NCBI GenBank assembly: GCA_011037195.1
Contig: JAAEAF010002592.1
Span: 1-64,000 of the forward strand
From: Triatoma infestans
Lineage: Eukaryota; Arthropoda; Insecta; Hemiptera; Reduviidae
Direction of reading: 5' to 3'
Length of the DNA: 64,000 nucleotides
Under the pieces are notes generated by a model. It did no database searches. It saw nothing but the letters and a program-made list of their open reading frames with translations, and was not told the origin of the DNA. A program made the position numbers and the translations under genes. How positions within the stretch are numbered: position 1 is the stretch's first letter; the number at the start of each line of letters is the position of its first letter. Of the stretch, positions 43,366 through 54,560 are shown one piece after another.

Positions 43366-43656
43366 CTTGAAATTTTGTCTTCGTACGACTATAACGGTTT
43401 CCTTTAAACATGGTATGCTAACTGCACAGATGTAAACGTATCACTTTTATTTGTAACATTGATTTTGGATAGTTGTGCGAAATTTGTAGCGTTAAATTTC
43501 AAATATCATAGGGTTCAGTGTTTTTGGTAGGCTCTACTGGACCAGAATATAATCACTACTCTACTTAACCTTCTACCACCTCTGTATTTAAGTTAGGACA
43601 AATATGTCAAATTTGATCTGGTATTTTATCTGTCGTAGTATGCATATTTCTTTTAT

Positions 43657-43695
43657 TCCTGACCGGTTTCCGATTTTGCATCCAACGTCAGAGTA
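43657..43695 (-). ncRNA. Hammerhead ribozyme relic (family B)
   Basis: On the minus strand: CTGACG followed by T where the core A9 belongs, a stem II with GGAT and AATC around a GCAA loop that pairs poorly, then an intact GAAACCGGTC and AGGAATA. The GAAAC, ACCGGT and GTC part is perfect, but the A9 change and the weak stem II make activity doubtful. Confidence 0.65.
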
Positions 43696-43945
43696 AATTT
43701 ATCAAGTTCGTGTAGAGAGTTCACTTCAGCGCAATGTAATTGAATTCGTGGGTTCATTTCATACTCTGTATGTAATTGGTAGGTAACTGGTAGACAAGTA
43801 GGTTTGTCCTGACCCCCCCCCACCGCCTCTATATTTATGTTAGGACAAAACTGTCAAATTTAAGTTAAAAGAAAATTTATAATTTTAAATTATAATAATT
43901 GTATTAGAAGGAGCAAGAGAGAAAGTCGTGTGAGTGTTTCACAGA

Positions 43946-45015
43946 AAGCCAATTGGGGGTTAGGTCAACAGCTGGTTTATACAGGTAACTAGAAATGTTG
44001 GAGAGAACTCTTAGCTAGCATAATATGATATTTCTCTATTGAGCTTCATAATAAAAGAATGGATGATAAGCGAACCGTCTTTGTGGTGCGGTTAGTGACT
44101 TAATTAGCCAAGAAGAGGAGTTTGCATGTAGTCTGTAGTTATTGTAGTGGTGGTAGTTTCAGGTGAATGGCAGAAGAAGATACTGACTATGGCTTCATAT
44201 TGTAGCTGATCATCAATATGGGAAGGAGTGGAGAACTAGCTTGGCTGGGGATGTTCCTCAGGACTTCCGAGATGATTTCCTACATTCAATACACCCAGCA
44301 CCCAATACGGCAGCCCAACAACAACAGCAGCAGCAGTAGCAGCAACACACAACAACAACAACAACTCAGGCTCCGACAAGTCCATCCTAAACCTCTCTCT
44401 CCCTGTTCTTGTTCTACTATTTCTCTCTTGTACAAATTAATTACGTGGAGAATAGAGAAAACTGTATCCTCTTCATCACAGGTATCCCTTTCTCTCGACC
44501 CCCTCTCCCACTCAAGCAGTGTTGAACACACAGACTAACGTCAGCAGGAGGCTCTCTTTCTCTACCTTAGGAGTGAAGCCCCACCTTTACTCCTATTACT
44601 ACCCCCAATTACACGATGGTAACTAATTAGATAAGTTAGATCTTTACGCGCGCGCTCACATCTATCCCCTCCAATTTACAATCTCTTTCTCACTCTCATA
44701 TTCCCACTCAAACACTCTCTCTCTCACAGTATTCACCTACCTACACATCAGCACAAAGTATACACACACACACACACACACACGCCCACACCAACACAAC
44801 AAATATAACAGTCCGAAATTCACTGAAATTTAATTAAAATCAATTCAGACAATCATCGTCTTTTCCTTATACTGTAAATTACTTTAATTATACATACATA
44901 TATCTATATGTATATATTGTGTGTGTGTGTGTATGTATGTATTTCACTAATTGCTTTCTTTAAGCTTTATTATTTCATTGAAAGTTATTACGCAAATTCT
45001 GTCTGAACACAGTTA
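43946..45015. other. No gene seen; low-complexity and microsatellites
   Basis: A CAA/CAG run at about 44318-44365 makes a plus frame of 106 codons (44218-44538) with Asn/Ser/Gln runs. The antisense frame is Cys/Leu-rich. Neither has a domain, and I do not call a gene. (CA)n at about 44760-44782. Confidence 0.5.
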
Positions 45016-45019
45016 CACA

Positions 45020-45495
45020 AAAAACACGTGTGAAATAATCACTCGACTTTCTCACACTGTAATTTACAAGTTTGGACCTAAGTTTTTATATTTACGGGCG
45101 TTACCTAGTTATAATCTGCACGTGTCACTCAAAATGTGCATCCAAAATATAATTTAAATGTCGTACTTCCGGTAAACCGAATTTCATAAAAACTCAGTAT
45201 TCTAGTAGTGGTTCTAATGGATATTAATATTATATAGATGGGTTGGTAAAACCACACACTGCGCAGAAGTTACTGGGAAAATGTTTCAAATAAAAGAGGG
45301 AGGTATTTAGGTGAAGTTTAAAGAAAATCGCGAAAAAATTGAAAAAAAAATCAGTAAAGTCGCACTTCCGGTTGATGAATTTCTACGGAAATCGTTCGTT
45401 CGAGCTAAAACGTGCATCTGATGAAAAGTCAATTTCGAAAATCTGACGCGATCCATCGCATCGATGGAACCATACCATCAATAAGAGAAAGTAGA
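45020..45495 (+). repeat. AGK repeat, short copy
   Basis: ACACGTGTGAAATAATCACTC then GACTTTCTCACAC at the start. One module (CGTACTTCCGGTAAACCG to ATTAATATTATATAGATGG), then CGCACTTCCGGTTGATG, a deleted CA tract, and the end CATCAATAAGAGAAAGTAG. Confidence 0.78.
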
Positions 45496-45659
45496 AATCT
45501 GATAAGACTGTAATACTTCCTCTTACGTAGTTTAGGAAAGTGATTCTATTCGATATTAAGGGTGATCATAAATCGATTTTCGAGTCAAAAGCTATGAGAT
45601 AGTATCGGGAAAAAGTAAAATTTTAACACGATTTTATCATGACACAAAAGATGTGGATA

Positions 45660-46655
45660 GTTTTTACTTTCTCTTAGTCCTAGAAAGAGGAAATATTGTA
45701 ATCATGTCAAATTTTCGTTATCGAGTTTTCACCGGAAATATCCGTTTCGAGGTCTCCTGAGTCAAAAAAAGTGGTTTTTAGCAAATGGTGTGTGTGTGTG
45801 TGTGTGTGTGTGTATTTGAGCAGCATAGCTCAAAAACGAAAAACCGTAGAAAGTTGAAACTTGATATTCCGTTTAGATATCACAATGGGATCTGGCAGTA
45901 CTTTATCTGTCAAAATTCCTCAACCGGAAGTACCACTTTATTAGTTTTTTTTTTTTTACTTTTCTGCGTTTTTCTCAAAAATGGCTCCGACGATTTTCTT
46001 CAAACTTATGTATCAACTACACATACAATGAGCTGCAACTTTTGTTTAAAACATTTCTCTGGAAAAATTCATTTAAGGACATTTTTAGGGGAGGGTGGGG
46101 TTAGGTTTCATCTAAAGTGCTATTTCAGTTTATTAGACAATTCTGTCATCTAAATAATGTTAATTAGAATTGAATATGTTGTTGAAATTCCGAGTTGAAA
46201 AAATCGGATAACCGGAAGTGCGTTTACTTCACCACTTTACTAAATGATTTTTTCACTTTTTCGCGATTTTCTCAAAAATGGCTCCGATATTTCTTAAACT
46301 TATATAAACTAACATACAATGATCTACAACTTTTATTTAAACATTTCTCTGGGAAAATTTATTTAAGGACATTTTTAGAGGAGGGGTGGGGTTATGTTTT
46401 TCTCTAAAGTGCTATCATGAATTGATTATAAAATTCTATTATCCAAACAAAATTAATTAGAATAAATAGATGGCCAAAATTCCGAGTTTCAAGGAAATTA
46501 GTAAACCGGAAGTGTGCTTTTACTAAACAGTTTTTTTTCAGTTTTCGAAGAATTTCATCAAATTTGGAACACAAACTATAAAATTTGTCAGTTATAATTT
46601 TTAGAACTTGAATTAGAGAAAGTTGTGTGAGTGTTTCATGCCAGATTTTTTTTTA
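45660..46655 (-). repeat. AGK repeat, full reference copy with two modules
   Basis: This is the best copy for defining the family. Hairpin end TACTTTCTCTTAGTCC-AGAAAGAGGAAAT; TTTTCACCGGAAATATCCG; GT tract 45786-45811; AGCATAGCTCAAAAACGAAA; first module from CAACCGGAAGTACCACTTTA to TTAATTAGAATTGAATATG; second module, about 300 bp later, from AACCGGAAGTGCGTTTACTT to TTAATTAGAATAAATAG; a partial third to 46620; end GAGTGTTTCATGCCAGA. The 122-codon frame (45785-46153) and the 70-codon frame (46195-46407) are translations of these modules, not genes. Confidence 0.9.
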
Positions 46656-46659
46656 ATAT

Positions 46660-47340
46660 AAAAGAAAGGTTGGTCATTTACCGCATAGGAGCGCCCTTAC
46701 CACGAATAATTTAATTGCATTCTCTTCCTAGTGAAATAGCCTTCTTCAAATTACATGAAGAACTATCGTTGTGTATCTGGATGGATAAGAGAAAGGAAAT
46801 CCATTGCGACATCTATTGTTGTTCACGGCGTCTATAGTAGAATATAGTCATCTTTAAAGTGTGAGTGAGTGAGGGTGCCTGCTAGAGTTTGGATACGCTA
46901 AACCCAAATAGCTGTCGACAAGAACTACTCTGCGGGCTCTATATGGCTAGAGAGATCGTAAAAAAAAGTGCTCACACACAGAAACGTTAGGATTGTTGAA
47001 CAAGTGGCTACTAGGACGGCACATACAAGGAATGCAATGTATTGCATGGACAAATTTTATTCAAACTTTTTGAGTTTTTGCTGAACGTTTAATTGCCCTT
47101 GACAAAACAAAAACATATGTCGGTACTGAGCAGGTGGCAGCTATAAGAAAGTGCCTATAAAACGTGAAATGTATAATCTCCCCTCCCGCAGAGTCCACCT
47201 AAAACAATATTTTGCTGGCAATATGCTCCAAATAATAGATGATAGGTTTAGTAGGTGTAGGTTGTTCACAACTTTGAAGCAAGTCATTGAAATCATATTC
47301 CAGAAAATTCCGTAAATACCGCAGAAATATATTTTAAGCA
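46660..47340. other. No gene seen; unique sequence
   Basis: No motif on either strand. It ends at a plus-orientation AGK start at 47363 (ATCTAGTGTGAAACACTC). Confidence 0.55.
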
Positions 47341-47362
47341 GTGTGAGAAAGTAAAAAAAAAA

Positions 47363-48400
47363 AAAAATCTAGTGTGAAACACTCACCCGACTTTCTTATT
47401 CTGCATTCTACATACTTGTAACAAATACATTTTCTACAAACTTGCAGTGTTCTCTTACTCTCTTTCTCTTGCTCCGGAATTATTGTAATCCTGTCAAATT
47501 TTCGATATCAAGTATTCATCAGAAATACACGTTTTGAGATCCCCGAGTTCGTAAAAATGGTTTATGTATGTGTGTGTGTGTGTGGGTGTGGGTATGTATC
47601 TGAACAGCATAATTCAAAAACGAAAAATCCGTCTAGGTATCACCATGGAATCCAACAGTAAGTTATCTGTCAAAATCACACAACGGGAATTGCCACTTTA
47701 CCGAATGAATTTTTCACTTTTTTGCAACTTACCCAAAAACTTATTATAACAAATTACTGCACAATTAATTAACTGCTACAGCTATTAATTGAAACATTTA
47801 TCTAGAAAAATTCATTAAAGGCGGTTTTGGTGAAGAAGTAAGGTTAGGTTTTTTTCTCTAAAGTGCTAATTTAGCTTATTATACGATTCCATCTATAATG
47901 GAGTTGATGAGGAGAGAAATTAGGTTGATTAATTAGACGAGATCTGAAGACACTGTTATAATATAGCTATAAGTTTACACAAACTGCACTGGACTTGTAA
48001 TACTTTTATAGAATAAAGGATAGGAGTAGAGATATGACACGATGCGATGTATGGTTGAATTTGATAGATAGATATAGAGATGTCCCTCTGGCTTATATAC
48101 AGGTTCTCCCCACTCTAGCCTGCTTAAGTCAGAGAGTACCAGAGAGAGTCTGTCGGGCTTGTGTTCTCTCTCTTGCCGTTACACCTTCATTTAAATAATA
48201 TTATTTAGAATCAAATATGTTGTCAAAGTACTGACTTTGAAAAAATTCGCACAATCGGAAGGGCATATTTACTTAACATTTTTTTTTAGTTGTCTGTGAT
48301 TTTCTTTATAAAAACACCAATGAATTTCATTATTTTTGATAAATTAACTATAAATATAGAGGCCTACCATTTTTATTTGAAACTTTTTCAGAAAAAGTCA
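47363..48400 (-). repeat. AGK repeat copy split by an LTR-like element, preceded by a + end
   Basis: 47363-47400 is a plus-orientation terminus. From about 47450 the minus copy runs: GGAATTATTGTAATCCTG, CAGAAATACACGTTTTGAG, (GT)n near 47571-47584, CAACGGGAATTGCCACTT. It breaks at 47893 inside CGATTCC-ATC and resumes at about 48186 with CATTTAAATAATATTATT. Confidence 0.8.
47894..48183 (-). mobile_element. Solo LTR-like element, second copy (290 bp)
   Basis: Same family as 43069-43365, from TATAATGGAGTTGATGAGG to TCTTGCCGTTACA. On the minus strand TATATAAG (near 48091-48099) would place a TATA box about a third of the way in, as in an LTR promoter. Its flanks (CATC and CCTT) do not match, so the target duplication is lost or the junction moved. 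Confidence 0.7.
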
Positions 48401-48639
48401 TTTTTAGGAAGTTTCGGGTGTGGGGTGAAGGTTTAGCTTTCTTCTAAAAAATGGTTTTATGAAGTTTACATTTACTCATTGATATAATTCTGAAGACAAT
48501 GAAACACATAATAACATATTTACAATTTGAAGGAAATTTGTCATTTCTAACTGTAAATTTTCCAACTTGTCGTCAGTTTTCTATTGATTGGAGAATCTAA
48601 ATTTAATAAAATGTCTTTATCTGAGAAAAGCGTTACTTC

Positions 48640-49209
48640 CTCCCCCGCCCACCAAGAAATTATTTAAATAAACTTTCACGGAAATAAGAAACAACCAAAA
48701 GTTATGTCTTTGTATTCATGATTAGTATACCATAATTAATAAAATCCATCGGTGTTTTTATGAAGAAAATTGCAGAAAATTGGAAAAAAACTGTTCAGCA
48801 AAAAACGCACTTCCGGTCAACCAATTTTCTTCAACTCGGAATTTTATCGACATATTTAATTGTAATTAATATTTTTCAATTATTATGAAAAACATAACCT
48901 CAATGAATTTTCCCGGAGAAATGGGTGAAACAGAAGTTGTTGCTGTTTATATGTAGTAATTAATATGGTAAGTTTAAAGAAAATCGTTTGAGCTATTTTC
49001 GAAAAAATCACAAATAACTGGAAAATCCATTCAGTAAAGTGGTACTTCCGGCTGTGGAATTTGTATACGTAGCTTCCTGTCACATCCCACGGTGATACCC
49101 AAATGAAACGTCAAGTTTTAAATTTCTGCGTTTTTTCATTTTTGAGCTGTTGTTCTTATCCTTACATACACACACACACATGTATATGTATACACATATA
49201 CACACACAG

Positions 49210-49241
<32 letters not shown>

Positions 49242-49377
49242 ACACACATATATATCATTTTCTAAAAAAATCGCTTTTTCTGAACCTCAAAACATGTATT
49301 TCCGGTAAAAACTATATATCGAACATTTGACCCGATTAAATAAATTCCTATCTTACCAGCCGTAAGAGAAAGTAAAA
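48640..49377 (+). repeat. AGK repeat, 3' two thirds with long (CA)n
   Basis: GAAAATTGCAGAAAATTGG, CGCACTTCCGGTCAACCAAT, a second module with GGTACTTCCGGCTGTGG, TTGAGCTGTTGTTCTTATCC, (CA)n and (TA)n mixture 49163-49255, ACATGTATTTCCGGTAAAAAC and the end CCGTAAGAGAAAGTAAAAATC. Confidence 0.85.
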
Positions 49378-50615
49378 ATCTCTTGATCTTTATGATCCTT
49401 GTCCTGCCATCTTCTATTGATTAATGTTTTTAGTGTAATTTGGATTAGAAAGCTTCCCAGATATGTAATGCCTTTGTGAATTATGTCATTTATATTGCCC
49501 CATATATCTAAATATATAAAATCGATTACTTAAATTCTACATTTAACTAGCGTGGTCCAACTGCGGCCCAACTTCACCGTTGCAAGGCACTGTTTAAAAG
49601 CACTTCACTCAAGTGTTCAAACTTAATTTTTTTCCTGGTTTCGTTTCAGTAATTAAGAAGATAAGTTGTTTAGATATGTTTAGAAACTTTTACCATGGTT
49701 ACCATAAATGGTCCAAAATTGGTTTGGATTATTGCCTAACAGCCTTCCCAAATCGTGTTATATAACACTTTTGAAGCCTGTATCATACCAGATGTTTTTC
49801 TGATTGATCTAGATATACAACTGTACCACAAGTCTTGAAGAATGCAACGGCTAGAATTTATCGGAAAATAGGCGCTCCTAAAAAAGATGGTTGGCCAAAG
49901 TTTCTTGTATATTTAAAGTTTTTCTTGGAAAAGATCAGACTTTTTTCTGTGACAGCCTGCTTCTGTTTGTAGTTATCGACAAGTACAGACTTTTGCAGCA
50001 GATGTTATATTGTCTGATTTAGAAACATTAATGAGTGGAAATACAAAGTTTAAATTATGTTATGGAGTAAATTTTCATATTCCAATTAGATAATTTATTT
50101 ATTTACACTATCTTATTTTCAATGTTGTTCTTGAGTATCAAAACTAATGTTTAATTTTCATTTATTACTGCTACGTTGTAGACACATTATGGCATAGCTA
50201 ATAAAATAAACAGAATAAGATGGTATAAATAAACAATTAAATAATGTAAAACAATTAAATTATGTAAACCATTATGTAACTGAAGACACTCCTATCTGAT
50301 CTATGCATCTGCACATACATTTTATGTGGGCATGTTTACCTGTGTGGATGTATTGGAATCAGATATCTTGGTATCGGGAGTTGAAGTGAGGAGTAATTGT
50401 TAGTGGAGAGTTTTAGAGAGTTGTTATTCGAAATACGTACTACTGAATTATGAGAATAAACTATATTTTAACAAATAATTTAAGGTGTTTTGAAATAGAT
50501 AAACTAAGCTGCACAATTGTATATGAATATAAGAATTACGAAATGATTAATAAATATTAAAGAAATGGTGTTCAAAACCTTGAATAGGGACGCACTCGCG
50601 ATGTGTGAAACTTAA
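49378..50615. other. No gene seen; contains a hammerhead flank relic at 49946-49982
   Basis: 49946-49982 reads TCTGTGACAGCCTGCTTCTG then AGTTATCGACAAG. This is the flank just outside the family A ribozyme (GATAGCCTGCTTCAT, then GGTCATCGACCGG), with the cleavage-site half mutated and the core lost. Nothing else is recognised. Confidence 0.5.
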
Positions 50616-51070
50616 CTGCTTGATAACTCGAACTGTCGTGAACTGCTGTCTAACTGACTGATGAATCGTAACTCATAGAATACTGATCTGGCACTTAACT
50701 CATGTGTAACTGATCGTGAACTGATTTTGAACTGATGTATACTGATGAATGACTCTAACTCGTAACTGGTCCCTCGTCCTATGGGGCGACGTTTATATTC
50801 GCATCACTCACACATGGTTGATGTGTAAGTACGTGCCACACTAAGACATCTCTCGTAGTATATAGACCTCGGTAGTTAACAAAGGCCGGGGTGGCGACGC
50901 TTGTTAACAGATGGTGGCCAGGTGGCCTCTTGACTATACATTGACCCTTGTATGAAGGAAATACATGCTAGATGTACATTGACCCTTGTATGAAAGGGTT
51001 TTGCCGGCGGCGGTTCTTTTGACTGTGTATTGACCCTTGTTTGAAAGGGTTTTGCCGCGGTTCTTGACCT
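50616..51070. repeat. Degenerate short tandem repeats (AACTGAT-type; TGACCCTTGTATGAAAGGG)
   Basis: About 50616-50775 is a chain of AACTG-, ACTGATG- and TAACTC-like words. About 50935-51065 has three imperfect units containing CATTGACCCTTGTATGAA and, twice, AGGGTTTTGCCG. Such arrays often lie in LTRs of insect retroelements, but I could not define ends or a partner copy. Confidence 0.6.
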
Positions 51071-53115
51071 GCAGATAGTGGCAGGCTGGAACCACTAGTT
51101 AAAATTTTTAGATTTTTAAATTATTTAAAAATTATATCTTCTTTCTTCTTGCTATCACATCACAGTGGATGCCGTTATGTGTAATCCTATAGCATTCTAA
51201 CTTGGTGGCTTCGCCGGCTTGTGTGGGTCCGCTTTTAACAAATGTTGGAAAAAATTTAGAAAAGAAATGAAAACAGGGATATTATTGGTATCTCTCCGGA
51301 ATCGGACCAATGGTTCTCATTCAATCAAGGATAAAAAAAAAGCCATTAAAAGGTGACAGATTTCAGCTAATCTTTTTATATATATAGTGTAGACATTTTT
51401 GAAATTCCAACAATGCTAATTTCAAAGATATTGATCGTAGTATATAGCGGTATTCTTAATTATTTGAATAATATATTTAAATCTAATTGTTAAATATGTA
51501 ATGCAATTAATAAAAGAATAGCAAGTAAGAAGAATTATAAGAGAGTGAAAATTGTTATTCTTGTGATTAATTCATTTATATTAATGCAAATATATGTAAG
51601 AGTAATAAAAATTTAAATTAACGTTGGGAAGTAACTGAGCAAGTTTTAAAAAAGAAAAATGTATTCAAGTAATTTGCCTTAGTCCAGCTTTTTAGTAAAA
51701 GGGATACGAATTAACAGGTCACTCTGGAGTATCTGGTAATTGAATCAGGATTGTGACTCGACCCTCTTTATTCTTCTACTGGATTACCATAATGAGATTG
51801 GAAAAAAGAAGAAAGAAAAAAAGTACGAGCAAGTGGAGGAGGGGAAGAAAGAAAGAAGTTTGAAGACATTTAGTCAAATCAGATTTAACATGTGGAAGTT
51901 GGAGAGCATAGGTGTGTTGTACCAGACCCTCGCGTGGGAGGCAGGGGTAGGTTTGGATCTGGAGGTAGAGCCAGCCGATGTTAGCATATAGAGTAAGTAA
52001 CACCCCACCATTGTCATTATGTCGTGTTACAGTTTGAAGGAATGGGGATAAGAAGTGCGGAAGTTAGAGAAAGTGGCAAAAAAAAACTCCTATCTTCTGT
52101 GTGTATATATATCGACCTGAGGTTAATTTGCGAGTACTATCCGCAGGTCTGCTATGGTTGAACAAGAAGATAGAGAGGGTTGTGTGTCTAAACCTTCTCC
52201 CTCCCCCCCATAGGCTCTGTATTCTAGAGGTATAGTGAGTACTGTATCTCTTTCTGTATTCTCCTACCGCCATCTACCGCCGCCCCTTTCAGCTTCTCTC
52301 TAGGACCAGCTTCATTATTATTTTCTTTTCACAGGAAAACCTAGGTACCAGGTTTTATAGTGGTATCCAGTGAAGAGTGGTGAAGTGGCAGGGAATCGGG
52401 GTAGCCGGGACTGGCTGAAGGGAAAAGTGGGTACCCTTTCAACGGGAACAACGTTAATTAGTGATTGTACTAATAACATTGGTTTTGCATGAAGCAAAAA
52501 CCCCAGAGCAGTGTAGAGAGAGAAAGATAGAGGGAGAATGAGAGACCACTTGAAGTTGGTATGGTGGCTGTTGGCGCTGCCATGTACTCTTGTACTTACA
52601 GGCCCAACCAGCCAATCATCGAGCAGTAATGCCTCAACCTCCCGGCCAACTGAAGCCACCAGGTAGGTAGGTAAGTCAGTCTCTCTCTTAACTAGCTCCG
52701 CATGTACCACCCGTCTCCATAGCCCAGGCCACAGCGCATAACCCCTACTACCGCCTTCTATCAAACATCCTCCTTCTTTACTATAAGCCAACAACATAAA
52801 CCCCTTGTGAAGCTTTCCCTCTCACCCTCTCTCTTCTGGCGAAAACCCCTTGTATTTAATTGACCGCTCTTGGGTTTTGTGTGTTGCAAAATAAACAAGG
52901 TTGCCATGCGTGCCTTCGTTAGCTTAGATATTGCTACTATAACATTTATAATTTTTTTCTTCCTTCCAATTTACCATTGTGTGATCTTATCATTTCATAT
53001 TACTTGAACTGTACATTACTTTTACTGTTAAAGTAACTAAATTATGTTTACAGTATGTAAAGTTATAGTGTGTTTCCACTCTTCTTGTAATATATATATT
53101 ATTTTGTGTTAATAG
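51071..53115. other. No gene supported
   Basis: Contains an A-rich Lys/Glu frame (51740-51991, 83 codons) and a 159-codon minus frame (52318-52797) in a GC-richer stretch. The latter has no domain, transmembrane pattern or conserved motif that I recognise. Its purine-rich complement suggests composition keeps it open. An unannotated exon or long RNA here cannot be excluded. Confidence 0.4.
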
Positions 53116-53119
53116 ATTT

Positions 53120-53335
53120 TTAATGCAGTAAAAAATGTATCGAGATCGCACCAAATTTTCGAAATTGTATTTTCACCAGAGATACATAATTTGAGATTTC
53201 CTAAGGTCGAAAAAAAATAGCTTTAGAAATTGATCTGTATGCATTTGTGACATAAATGATCAACACAACCGAAAAAACAGAAAATCACATAGAGTTTAAA
53301 CTTGACGACTTAATTTACATAGTTGCACATCTATG
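53120..53335 (-). repeat. AGK repeat fragment next to the Copia relic
   Basis: GTATCGAGATCGCACCAAAT, ATTTTCACCAGAGATACATA, AATTGATCTGTATGC. It stops at about 53335; a + hairpin-end fragment lies beyond the Copia piece at about 54838-54903. Confidence 0.7.
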
Positions 53336-53609
53336 CACATCGACTCTCGGACTCTCATGATATGCAGGAGTACGGCGAGTAAAAAGTGGTGTTGTTCTCT
53401 CTCCATGAAATGGTTGTATATGTTGATTGTGAAACCCACAGTCACCTATGTTGTGGTGACGTAGACAAGTAAGACCTAGTCAGCCACTACTAACAGAGTT
53501 ACAATGTCTTCGTATATATTGGCGGAGCAATGAGGACTTGTCCCACAACTGGGATTGAGGTTATTCTCAATCTCCAACCTCTTCCACCTTCACATCAAGG
53601 CTATGATTT

Positions 53610-54560
53610 CAACTTCGTACTCTGGTAAAGTTTGGCATCGCAGGTTGGAACATTTGAATCCTTAAAAATGTGTAAGCATCCTCATAGCAAAACATTTTGC
53701 TATCTTTTAAAATCTAAAACTAAAATTTTATCAACATTTAAACATTTAAAACTTGTGCTGAAAAGGAATGAGGTTATGAAACAGTTCAAAGATCGAATAA
53801 TGGATCTGCGTAGACAAATAAGGGGATTCACAAATTTTTCAAGTTTCTTGGCACTATCCCACTATATACACCCGAACTGAATGGAGTAAGTGAGAACCTA
53901 AGTGAATGAACCGAACAATCACTGAAAAAACCCAAGCAATGTTTAGAAGAGGCCAGTCTAAATAAACAATGTCGGGGTGAAGCAGGAAACACTGCAGTTT
54001 ATTTGAAAAATATTTTTCCGGCATGTGCTATTAAAGATGCTAATCCAGAAGAAGTTTGGACTGGAACGAAAATAGGCCTTAGTCATCTAAGGGAATTTGG
54101 ATGTATTTGGCTTATTCACACATCCCAAAACAGTTTTTAAAAAAGCTGAATTCGAAATCCCAAGTGTATACTATAGTAGGATATTGTAAATATTCCGGGG
54201 TCGGTATAGTCTTTATGATGAGGGATTTCCAGGGATAATAATTAAGACTGGACATGTTGAGTTTATCGAAACAGAATACGTAGATAAAGACGTTATAAAC
54301 AAAGATAATAAGATAACGATAAAAATGTTAATAAAGAAATAAACGAGAATATAATAGTAGATATAGATAATATACAGGAAGGATTACAAAGACGAAGAAA
54401 ACAAAGACGAAGAAATAGCTGTGGAAGAGAACGAATAAAAAGGGATCCGAGGAGTCACGCAGGAGGAGAGAAGATATCTGACGAGGGAGAGAAAAACCAT
54501 GTAATCGCTATACAGACCCAGACTATTGTCTACTTTTAACTGAGAGTGTTTTGAGAACTA
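53610..54560 (+). pseudogene. Ty1/Copia-type retrotransposon relic: gag-pre-integrase and integrase
   Basis: VWHRRLEHLN (53630-53659) is the gag-pre-integrase signature that precedes the integrase zinc finger in Copia elements. After a gap, LYTPELNGVSE (about 53862-53894) is the T-P-x-x-NG-x-x-E motif whose last Glu (53892-53894) is the third catalytic residue of the DDE integrase. Then come GEAGNTAVYLKNIFPACAI, NPEEVWTGTKIGLSHLREFG and a decayed VGY-x-x-x-S-x-(G)-YR-(L)-Y region, followed by an RRKQRRRN stretch and TESVLRTIND. The first two catalytic Asp residues, the polymerase and the LTRs are absent, and several stops and shifts occur. The enzyme would have inserted element cDNA into the genome. 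Confidence 0.88.

Larger units (their letters stand above)
42620..43945 (-). repeat. AGK repeat copy carrying an LTR-like element and a hammerhead relic
   Basis: Starts GAAGAAGTGTTGCGATCG, GGAAATACATGTTTTGAGG, CATCAACAGAATGC. Broken at 43068 by the LTR-like element and resumed at 43366. A second interruption at about 43620-43820 holds a family B hammerhead relic. It ends GTCGTGTGAGTGTTTCACAG at about 43945. The block CCACCTCTGTATTTAAGTTA is present on both sides of the hammerhead insert (about 43587 and 43826). Confidence 0.8.

Noticed and set aside
44218..44538. 106-codon frame with Asn/Ser/Gln runs, possible polyglutamine protein exon
   Set aside because: The runs come from a CAA/CAG microsatellite; no coding signal lies outside it, and the antisense frame is equally open.
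45785..46407. Frames of 122 and 70 codons sharing an NFCLKHFSGKI-like string (LLFKHFSGKIYLRTFL), apparent paralogous small proteins
   Set aside because: They are translations of the duplicated internal module of the AGK repeat, which is not open in most copies.
52318..52797. 159-codon minus frame in a GC-richer stretch, candidate exon
   Set aside because: No domain, no repeat-supported conservation, and purine/pyrimidine bias that keeps frames open. Left as unsupported rather than called a gene.
53341..53609. Sequence upstream of the Copia relic considered as Copia gag or an LTR
   Set aside because: No zinc knuckle, no TG...CA ends and no second copy in the window.
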